From contig JAMDDA010000013.1 of assembly GCA_023488925.1 (NCBI GenBank), positions 1 through 6,277 on the forward strand: a stretch of 6,277 nucleotides of DNA, given 5' to 3'. This document shows, in pieces, positions 1 to 4,878 of this stretch. Each line of letters opens with the position of its first letter. The stretch's first letter is position 1. Both the position numbers and the translations under genes were made by a program. This DNA comes from Actinomycetota bacterium. GTDB lineage: Bacteria > Actinomycetota > Thermoleophilia > RBG-16-64-13. Under the pieces are notes generated by a model that searched no databases, had not been told where the DNA came from, and was given only the letters and a program-made list of their open reading frames with translations.

Positions 1-265
1 CGTAATTGAGCGCCGTGTGGTATACGGTGATCCCCAGGAAGCCCAACACCAGCAGGGCGGGAAGGTCGCGCCGGTTGGGGAGGCGCATGCGCGTGGCAAC
101 CGCGTACCCGCCCATCACTGCCGACGCGACGAGGAAGCGCAGCAGTGCCAGCCCGCCGGGGGGATACGCCTCGAGGGCGGCTCGGATACCCGCGAAAGCC
201 GAGGCCCAGAAAACCAGCGTGATCCCCAGGGCAAGCAGCGTGCGCGCCCCGATGCCTCTGGTCAT
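1..265 (-). CDS. EamA/DMT-family membrane transporter, N-terminal part (runs off the left edge)
   Basis: Only the first 88 codons are inside the window; the gene continues beyond base 1. The product is an inner-membrane permease of the drug/metabolite transporter superfamily (EamA family), whose members export amino acids, metabolites or drugs; the substrate cannot be told here. Visible are a hydrophobic helix at about residues 9-29 containing LVFWASAFAGIRAAL, which is typical of the family's first helix, then YPPGGLALLRFLVASAVM (helix 2) and LPALLVLGFLGITVYHTALNY (helix 3 and the start of the next segment). The ATG at 265 is the only ATG, GTG or TTG start between the upstream in-frame TAG (304-302) and the conserved region. 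No strong Shine-Dalgarno precedes it. A full EamA protein has about 280-310 residues and two repeated five-helix halves, so roughly 200 residues are missing. The family call is firm; the substrate is unknown. Confidence 0.88.
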   Translation of the reverse strand, partial: MTRGIGARTLLALGITLVFWASAFAGIRAALEAYPPGGLALLRFLVASAVMGGYAVATRMRLPNRRDLPALLVLGFLGITVYHTALNY

Positions 266-345
266 GCCGGCGTCATCTCGTCGTCCATGGCAGCGGGCAC
301 GCTAGCACGTCGGCGCCCGGAAGGCCACCCGACCGCGGGCCCTGC

Positions 346-450
346 AACTGGGGCCCTCCGACTGGGCGCCTTCCAGCCGCGCGCGATTCAACGGGGCGCC
401 ATTCGACTGGGCGCCAGTCGACTGGGCGCCCTTCAACCGCCCCGGTGGCA
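346..450. repeat. 15-bp tandem repeat array (about 6-7 degenerate units)
   Basis: Seven consecutive 15-base blocks align from 346, with consensus actgggcgccnttcg. The blocks at 361, 391, 406 and 421 are close copies. Those at 346 and 376 are diverged, and the one at 436 is barely recognisable. Most carry the palindrome GGCGCC, and 404-420 forms an inverted repeat CGACTGG-gcg-CCAGTCG. The array lies between the divergent permease gene and the tRNA pair. Read on the minus strand it gives a five-residue periodicity (KGAQS, TGAQS, NGAPL, NRARL, EGAQS) that resembles pentapeptide-repeat proteins, but there is no convincing gene around it. Confidence 0.75.
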
Positions 451-474
451 CCGTTACCTGGCCTTTGTTAGAAT
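445..474 (+). promoter_or_regulatory. Possible promoter for the tRNA-Ser/tRNA-Arg unit
   Basis: A TAGAAT hexamer at 469-474 resembles a -10 element. It follows a weak GTGGCA (445-450) with an 18-base spacer. This would start transcription near 481, about 50 bases before tRNA-Ser. The local drop in GC (cctttgttagaataa) supports it. The -35 match is poor, so this is tentative. Confidence 0.35.
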
Positions 475-531
475 AAGCCACCACCGCGAGGGCCGCGCAC
501 CCCGGCAGAGGGACGCCGCCCCCCGGAGCGT

Positions 532-623
532 GGAGAAGTGGCCGAGCCGGCTGAAGGCGCTCGCCTGCTAAGCGAGTGTAGGAGTGAATGCTCCTACCGA
601 GGGTTCGAATCCCTCCTTCTCCG
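532..623 (+). tRNA. tRNA-Ser (anticodon GCU)
   Basis: The gene folds as a complete long-variable-arm tRNA. The acceptor stem is GGAGAAG (532-538) with CTTCTCC (616-622), and the discriminator is G623. The anticodon stem CTCGC/GCGAG (560-564 / 572-576) encloses the loop CTGCTAA, with GCT at 567-569, so it decodes AGC and AGU. The variable arm has the hairpin TAGGAG/CTCCTA. The T stem is GAGGG/CCCTC around TTCGAAT. The 3' CCA is encoded at 624-626. It lies 7 bases past that CCA-end boundary from tRNA-Arg's 5' region (4 bases separate 626 and 631), so the two are probably co-transcribed. Confidence 0.97.
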
Positions 624-630
624 CCAGGTT

Positions 631-704
631 GCGCCCGTAGCTCAGTTGGATAGAGCGTCGGTCTACGAAACCGAAGGCCACAGGTTCGAATCCTGTCGGG
701 CGCG
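631..704 (+). tRNA. tRNA-Arg (anticodon ACG, read as ICG)
   Basis: The acceptor stem GCGCCCG (631-637) pairs with CGGGCGC (697-703), and G704 is the discriminator. The anticodon stem TCGGT/ACCGA (658-662 / 670-674) holds the loop CTACGAA with ACG at 665-667. After A-to-I editing this anticodon would read CGU, CGC and CGA. The T stem ACAGG/CCTGT encloses TTCGAAT. No CCA is encoded after it (next bases are cta), so CCA must be added by nucleotidyltransferase, unlike the neighbouring tRNA-Ser. Confidence 0.97.
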
Positions 705-710
705 CTAATA

Positions 711-745
711 AAGCCCCTGCTAATAAGCCATTTTGGCAGGGACTT
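711..745 (+). terminator. Terminator-like hairpin after the tRNA pair
   Basis: AAGCCCCTGC (711-720) pairs with GCAGGGACTT (736-745) with a single mismatch, giving a stem of about 10 bp around a 15-base loop, 6 bases after tRNA-Arg. The following sequence (ccttgtttg) has only a weak U-tract. Termination of the tRNA transcript is the simplest role, but a recombination or attachment function next to a tRNA 3' end is possible. Confidence 0.5.
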
Positions 746-1100
746 CCTTGTTTGCTGATAGTCAAGGGTGGCCCTTTGACCGCCAAACTGACCGCCAAAG
801 TGTCCGAGCACCATCACTTTTTGCCCCCCAAAAGATCGTCCGTGGCGCCCGCCGCTCTCCGCGGGAGCTTTACCGTCACGTGCGAGTAGATAGCGAGTCG
901 AAGATCATCGCCTCTTGCGTTGTGCGGAGCTTCCCCGACGTTCACCCACCAACTCTAGTTCCTGGGCCGGGTGCCGGGCGGAGCCCCGCACGCCGGGAGA
1001 CCGGTCCGGTCTTTCTCCGGCGCACGGGAGGATCCAGTCTTGGATGGCGCAGCGAGCTTTCTCGAGGCTGGAAATACTTCGCCATGAGGAGGTTCCGTCG
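746..1100. other. Intergenic region without a supported gene; short repeats
   Basis: No reading frame here looks like protein. It holds a near-palindrome GTCAAGGG-tgg-CCCTTTGAC (761-780), then two copies of tgaccgccaaa (777-787 and 789-799), and a c/t-rich stretch around 815-835. The right part, from about 1026, provides the ribosome-binding region of the methyltransferase. The open frame extending upstream of 1044 gives low-complexity residues and is not taken as coding. Confidence 0.5.
1086..1092 (+). promoter_or_regulatory. Strong Shine-Dalgarno GAGGAGG that decides the methyltransferase start
   Basis: GAGGAGG lies 8 bases before the GTG at 1101. The competing ATG at 1044 has only GGGAGG (1026-1031) at a rather long 12-base spacing. 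This favours the GTG start. Confidence 0.55.
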
Positions 1101-1700
1101 GTGATCCGGGATGAAGTGATCATCAGGGAGATCAACACACTGTGGCTGCCCGTCTACCCCTACATGGCGGACCACCTCCTGGCGGTCTCCGGTGTCAGGG
1201 GTGGGAGGTTTCTCGATCTAGGCCCGTTCGCCGGTGGCTTGGCTCTGAACATCCTGCGGAAGTGCGAGACGCTGGTGGGCACGGTGATCGACGAGTCAGA
1301 GCTTGTGCTGCGTTGGGTGAAGATGATGGCTGCCGAGGGCGGCTACGCTTCGCGACTCAGCACACGCAGGCAACCTATCGATCCCATCCCCCAGGCCGAC
1401 GCCGCGTGCGACCTGGTCGCGGTGCGCGGCGCATTTTTCTTCCTGACGCCAACCCTCCTCCGGGAGGTGAAGCGGGTTCTCAGGCCGGGGGGATTCGGGT
1501 GGGTCGGGGGAGGCTACGGGCCGACGACACCGGACGACGTCATTGCCCCGATAGCCCATCGGTCCAGAATGCTGAACGAGGCCATCGGCAAGCGCCGCAT
1601 CAGCCCCGAGGATGCTCAGGCTATGGCGCGCATGGCGGGCCTCGAGGAGTGCACGCGGGTCGTGACCGAAGGCGGTCTGTGGCTCGAGGTCCGGGCTTGA
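1101..1700 (+). CDS. Class I SAM-dependent methyltransferase
   Basis: Product of 199 aa from GTG 1101. The Rossmann-fold methyltransferase signature is clear: motif I GGRFLDLGPFAGG (residues 34-46), the acidic end of strand beta-2 in GTVIDES, the post-motif II strand ADAACDLVAVRGAFFFL, then LREVKRVLRPGGFGWVGGG (motif III/post-III) and a C-terminal strand GLWLEVRA. The glycine-rich loop is unusual: DLGPFAGG, with Pro-Phe-Ala where most relatives have DLGCGxG. The acceptor cannot be named; small-molecule or cofactor methylation is typical of such stand-alone domains. An alternative ATG at 1044 would add MAQRAFSRLEILRHEEVPS. That stretch has lower GC at third positions, but its amphipathic look means it cannot be excluded. 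The gene faces the OB-fold gene tail to tail and has no obvious operon partner. Confidence 0.82.
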   Translation: MIRDEVIIREINTLWLPVYPYMADHLLAVSGVRGGRFLDLGPFAGGLALNILRKCETLVGTVIDESELVLRWVKMMAAEGGYASRLSTRRQPIDPIPQADAACDLVAVRGAFFFLTPTLLREVKRVLRPGGFGWVGGGYGPTTPDDVIAPIAHRSRMLNEAIGKRRISPEDAQAMARMAGLEECTRVVTEGGLWLEVRA

Positions 1701-1915
1701 GAACACCCAGATCCGAGGATCCACCTCCGACCCGGGTATGAGCCGCGACGACCCGGTCGCTCTCGTCGGGCAGCAATGGGTGTAACCCCTGCGCCTTCGA
1801 CGGAACATCGACAGATGAAGCCGAAGCGCGGGTTCGGGCGTCTGGAGATCGTGGCGGCATCCCCTGCCCTGTCGGTCACGATGTGGTCCGGCCTTCGGGA
1901 TGTGGAACTGCGGCC
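1701..1915. other. Convergent intergenic region, no gene seen
   Basis: This lies between the ends of the methyltransferase and OB-fold genes. There is a small inverted repeat GATCC-ga-GGATC (1710-1721) and a weaker one around 1746-1768 (CGACGA with TCGTCG). No hairpin followed by a U-tract was found on either strand. Frames that cross it are short and of odd composition. Confidence 0.5.
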
Positions 1916-2581
1916 TCACTCGACCGGCTCGATCTGCTCTGGACGTTTCACCTCGATCTGCGGTGAGCCTTTGTACACCGCCCCCACCCCGGTGACCCGG
2001 ATGGTCTGCCCCCGGTAGATGACCTCCGGCGCCCCCGGAAACCGGCCCCGGTACCGTTCCCAGATGACGACCGTGAAACGGTCCGGATCGGGATAGTCAC
2101 GTCCCAGATTGAGGAAAGTAGGCCCACCGTTGCTCGAGCGGGCATAGTAGGTGCCCACGACCGGCCCCTCGACGGTGACCTCTTCTCCCGCGTGATCGAG
2201 CGCCTCCCACCAGGGGATGATCCCCACGCCGGCGCCCGCGCCGGCCGAAGAGGTCGACGGCACGAGTGTCGTGGTTGGAGCAGGCGGGCTCGTGATGGTC
2301 GATCGCGCGCTTGTCGCCGGCGGTAAGGAGCTGGTGGTGGCCGCTAAGGAGCTCGTGGTGGTCGACGTGATGGCGGCGCCGGAAAGGCCCGATGCGTTCG
2401 TTCCGGCACCCGGCGCCTCTGCGCCCGGGACGGCCGGCAACATCGCGGGAGATTCGACCGTCCCCGGGGAGTCGTGACGGAGGACCTCGTGCATCCCCTG
2501 GTATCGTCCCGCGAGAAACGCGGCCACCAGCAGGAGAACGGCGGCCGTCCCGACGACGCCCCGCGATGGCTTCCCCAGCAT
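1916..2581 (-). CDS. Membrane-anchored protein with C-terminal OB-fold domain
   Basis: 221 aa. A basic N-terminus is followed by one hydrophobic segment (residues about 9-24, VVGTAAVLLLVAAFLAG). Then comes an extracytoplasmic linker rich in Ser, Thr, Pro and Ala (about 45-120, with TSTTTSSLAATTSSL). A compact C-terminal domain follows (about 124-216), with AGEEVTVEGPVVGTYYARSS, GGPTFLNLG, DRFTVVIWERYRGRF and YRGQTIRVTGVGAVYKG. This strand pattern is that of the OB-fold domains attached to bacterial extracellular nucleases such as YhcR. Such domains bind nucleic acids or assist the nuclease; no catalytic residues are visible. ATG 2581 is preferred because AGGAGGG ends 5 bases upstream; the GTG at 2605 has no such site. 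The gene follows the SNase gene by 33 nt on the same strand, so the two are probably one operon. The anchor could be a signal peptide instead. Confidence 0.8.
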   Translation of the reverse strand: MLGKPSRGVVGTAAVLLLVAAFLAGRYQGMHEVLRHDSPGTVESPAMLPAVPGAEAPGAGTNASGLSGAAITSTTTSSLAATTSSLPPATSARSTITSPPAPTTTLVPSTSSAGAGAGVGIIPWWEALDHAGEEVTVEGPVVGTYYARSSNGGPTFLNLGRDYPDPDRFTVVIWERYRGRFPGAPEVIYRGQTIRVTGVGAVYKGSPQIEVKRPEQIEPVE

Positions 2582-2586
2582 AGTTC

Positions 2587-2592
2587 CCTCCT
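2587..2592 (-). promoter_or_regulatory. Shine-Dalgarno AGGAGG of the OB-fold gene
   Basis: On the minus strand AGGAGG is followed by GAACT and the ATG at 2581. This rules against the in-frame GTG at 2605, which lies upstream of the site. Confidence 0.7.
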
Positions 2593-2614
2593 TCCGCTCC
2601 CCCACCCGAGGGCT

Positions 2615-3577
2615 CTATTCGCGGCTCCCCCACAATCCCAATCCGGCCGCCCGGGCCGCTCTCTGGGCGCGCACGAATTCCTTGACGAAACGCACGTTCG
2701 GGGGCACGGTCGATACGTAAGCATAGCCGTTGCGCACGAGTTCCCAGTTCACGAAAACCGGCCCGGCCCACACGTAGGCCAAGAGCCGGCCGTAGCGGTC
2801 ACGCTTCTCCACGTCGGTCACCAGCCGCAGGGGCCCAGACCCGAGAAGCCTGCTATTCTCGGCCGTGGCTTCGGCACCCATCCATTCCACCGGCTTCTGC
2901 GGATGGACCGTCTCGGGGGTATCTATGCCGAGGTAGCGTACACGTTCCTTGCGACCTCCGGCCAGCCGCACCACGATCGTGTCGCCGTCGACGACTCTGA
3001 CCAGCTCCGCCGCCACGCTTTCACCCTCCGGGAGGGGCGGGGCCTCGTCCGACCCAGTCGGGGCAGAACCGGTCTGCACAGCGTCGGCCGGACCGGTCTG
3101 CACAGACCCGGCCGAATCGACCGTGGTGCCGGGGGCTCCGGCACGCTGTCCGCCGGCGATGGTGGTCTCCGGGCCGGACTGCCCGCTACCGGTGGTATCC
3201 GGTTGTCCGGCGCGGGCCGCGTCCGGTTGTTCGCCGGCAGCACGCGCGTCGAGGGACCCCCGGGTGCTCGTAGATGCGGAGCAGCCCGCGGCCACCGACG
3301 GTATCAGGACGAGAGGCAGAACCAGGGTCAGAACCAGGACCAGGGACCAGCCGACCCGGCGAAAGCCCCTGTCTGCCCGTGGGGTGGTCCACGACCCTGC
3401 GCTCGAGCTCCAACCTCCCCGTCGTCGCCGCGGCTTCGGCGCAACTCGACAGACACAACCTTGCGGCCTGAGTCGTACCGCCGGCACCGCAGCGGACCCG
3501 CCCGCTGTCGGCGGTCGGCTTCTCTTACCGGAGGTCACGTCCGGCAAGTGATTCAGGATCTGACCACTCTCCCCCAT
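2615..3577 (-). CDS. Membrane-anchored Staphylococcal-nuclease-like (SNase/thermonuclease) protein
   Basis: 320 aa from ATG 3577. The C-terminal half is an SNase domain (about 190-320). All catalytic and metal residues of staphylococcal nuclease can be matched: Asp in VVDGDTIVV (197-200), Arg214, Asp219 and Glu222 in RYLGIDTPET, and Arg264 in DRYGRLLAYVW, followed by the usual FVNWELVRNGYAYV. It should be a calcium-dependent phosphodiesterase cutting DNA or RNA outside the cytoplasm. A hydrophobic segment (77-97) ends in SVAAGC with Cys99, a borderline lipobox, then a linker rich in Gly, Ala, Ser and Thr. The N-terminus is odd: 76 residues, arginine-rich and low in information, precede the hydrophobic segment. 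ATG 3577 has GGGGAG six bases upstream; GTG 3487 is an alternative. A third choice is GTG 3392 with a one-base shift in a C run (3366-3369). The OB-fold gene follows after 33 nt. Confidence 0.85.
   Translation of the reverse strand: MGESGQILNHLPDVTSGKRSRPPTAGGSAAVPAVRLRPQGCVCRVAPKPRRRRGGWSSSAGSWTTPRADRGFRRVGWSLVLVLTLVLPLVLIPSVAAGCSASTSTRGSLDARAAGEQPDAARAGQPDTTGSGQSGPETTIAGGQRAGAPGTTVDSAGSVQTGPADAVQTGSAPTGSDEAPPLPEGESVAAELVRVVDGDTIVVRLAGGRKERVRYLGIDTPETVHPQKPVEWMGAEATAENSRLLGSGPLRLVTDVEKRDRYGRLLAYVWAGPVFVNWELVRNGYAYVSTVPPNVRFVKEFVRAQRAARAAGLGLWGSRE
3092..3105. repeat. Second copy of a 14-bp direct repeat in the SNase linker
   Basis: accggtctgcacag occurs at 3068-3081 and again at 3092-3105, a 24-base period. 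It encodes an eight-residue repeat (VQTGPADA / VQTGSAPT) in the linker between the membrane anchor and the nuclease domain. It keeps the frame. Confidence 0.6.
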
Positions 3578-3685
3578 CGGAGGCTCCCCACGCGAGACCC
3601 CTCGCCCGCTTCTTGTCAGACTACCGCCTCGCTCGGACAGACAGCCTGGCAAGCGGTCACTACCTGGCCGGCTCTCCTCCCGCTG

Positions 3686-4364
3686 TTACGCCCCGTGGGC
3701 AGACAGTGTCACACGCCGCGCCAGTTCCCGCAGGCTCGATTCGTCGATCAACCGGACACCCCGCCCCTTCGCAAACCGTCGCGCTTCTGCGCTGAACCCG
3801 GCCGGACAGACGAGAACGGCGCGGGCTCCCGTGTCCTCCGGGGGAAGGATCCCCAGCAACGAACGCACCACTTCCACACCCACCGCCGTCGAGTGGTTCT
3901 TGCACTGCACGTAGAGCACCTTCTCGAGCCCGATTTCGTCGGTCTGCCGCGCGACGAGGTCGACTCCACCGTCCCGTGTGTACGGCGTGACCTCCACAGC
4001 GTAGCCCAGCCCCCGTAGAAGCGCTGCGACGTACTCCTCGAACTCCCGCCCCGTGAAATCACCGAAGGAGGCCGGCCCGCGTAAGACATCCGCACGCCTG
4101 CGGGCTGCAGACGGCGGAGCGAGGTCGAAGAGCCCGAAGAGATCTTCCGCCGTGAGCAACCGGTCGAGATCCAGGGTGACCTCGTCCACCACGAGGTCGA
4201 ACAGCCGCTGCTTCTCCTCGAGCACATGGGCGATGCGCTCCTCGACCGTGTCGGCGCACGTGTACGAATAGACCGTGACGGGCGATGTTTGCCCCATCCG
4301 GTGGCTCCGGCCCTCCGCCTGGGCCTCGATGCCATCGCGCCATGTCCGGTACACGTTGTAGCCA
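3686..4364 (-). CDS. SNF2 fragment 3: motif VI (second copy), helicase C-terminus and Mrr-type nuclease domain
   Basis: Third segment. After the 34-base spacer the frame regains IEAQAEGRSHRMGQTSPVTV from copy 1 of the repeat, then TVEERIAHVLEEKQRLFDLV, the usual SNF2 C-terminal brace. A short linker leads to the endonuclease: GREFEEYVAALLRGLGYAVE, RDGGVDLVARQ with the catalytic Asp (codon 3961-3959), and LYVQCKN with the Gln and Lys of the D-(QxK) form of the PD-(D/E)xK fold (codons 3907-3905 and 3901-3899). In the reconstructed protein the domain is about 603-718, with Asp634, Gln652 and Lys654. This domain cuts DNA in Mrr-like enzymes. An ATG at 4417 reads copy 2 in the wrong frame and then joins this segment, so a free nuclease fragment of 243 aa is possible. 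Confidence 0.78.
4294..4330. repeat. 37-bp direct repeat, copy 1
   Basis: This is identical base for base to 4365-4401. It encodes IEAQAEGRSHRM, helicase motif VI, and continues in the correct frame into GQTSPVTV. The 71-base offset between copies is not a multiple of three. Confidence 0.95.
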
Positions 4365-4401
4365 CCATCCGGTGGCTCCGGCCCTCCGCCTGGGCCTCGA
4401 T
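4365..4401. repeat. 37-bp direct repeat, copy 2
   Basis: Exact second copy of 4294-4330, separated by 34 unrelated bases (4331-4364). It follows DRWWNPA in frame with the second lobe; the frame is lost right after it. Recombination between the copies would delete exactly 71 bp and rejoin motif VI in frame. Confidence 0.95.
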
Positions 4402-4878
4402 CGCCGGGTTCCACCACCGGTCGAAGTGGACCACGTACGAAGCCTCCTGGAGATTGAGACCCTGACCGCCGGCTCGGAGGGAAAGGATCAGCGCTCGATG
4501 CGAGTCATCTCGCTTGAAACTCTCGATACGCGCCTGGCGCTCGGAAGGCGACAGGTCTCCCGTATATGTCACGGGCGAATACTCCCGCAGGCCACGCGCG
4601 ATTGCGGCGGCTCCGAAGACATCGTCGGTGAACTGCGTGAAAACGAGCATCCGATGCCCTTCGGATTTCAGCACCGCCAGCCGCTCGGCAAGATCCTCCA
4701 GCTTCGCCGACCTGCCCGACTCGGGGCAGAAGTTGCATATCTGTTTCAGCTTCGTGATCAGCTGAAGCACGTGGGTTATCGTGACCGTCTCTCCTTTGCG
4801 GCGCAGTTCGACCTTACCCTCCTGCTCCGCCCGCCGGTACGCCCGTCTCTGCTCGGGGGTGAGATCGAGTATTACTGG
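4365..4878 (-). CDS. SNF2 helicase fragment 2: RecA-like lobe 2 up to motif VI
   Basis: Second segment, in another frame. True coding similarity begins at PVILDLTPEQRRAYRRAEQ just after the first break, and runs through THVLQLITKLKQICNFCPES, HRMLVFTQFTDD (motif IV), LSLRAGGQGLNLQEASYVV (V) and HFDRWWNPAIEAQAEGRSHRM (VI). After copy 2 of the 37-bp repeat this frame leaves the family pattern (VATTCTGHGAMA and onward), though it stays open to a stop at 3748. It also stays open upstream to a GTG at 5103, but that part only shadows lobe 1. Expressed alone it would lack the nucleotide-binding lobe. Confidence 0.75.

Noticed and set aside
346..450. CRISPR array
   Set aside because: The units are contiguous 15-mers with no spacers, and no cas genes are present.
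6..571. Plus-strand frames of 99 and 184 aa at the left end
   Set aside because: They overlap the permease on the opposite strand, the repeat array and tRNA-Ser, and have no protein-like features.
302..817. Minus-strand frames across the tRNA region (171 and 76 aa), including RPTGFEPVAFGFVDRR
   Set aside because: They are antisense translations of the two tRNA genes, a well-known source of false hypothetical proteins.
915..1043. N-terminal extension of the methyltransferase to the ATG at 915
   Set aside because: The 43 added residues are low in information, and no ribosome-binding site supports that start.
1725..1765. A tRNA-Met-like anticodon piece (CGGCTCATACCCG) on the minus strand
   Set aside because: No acceptor stem, D arm or TTCGA T-loop can be placed around it.
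2474..4018. A 514-codon plus-strand open frame
   Set aside because: It runs antisense to the OB-fold, nuclease and helicase genes. Its translation has no domain, and GC-rich codon bias keeps the opposite strand open.
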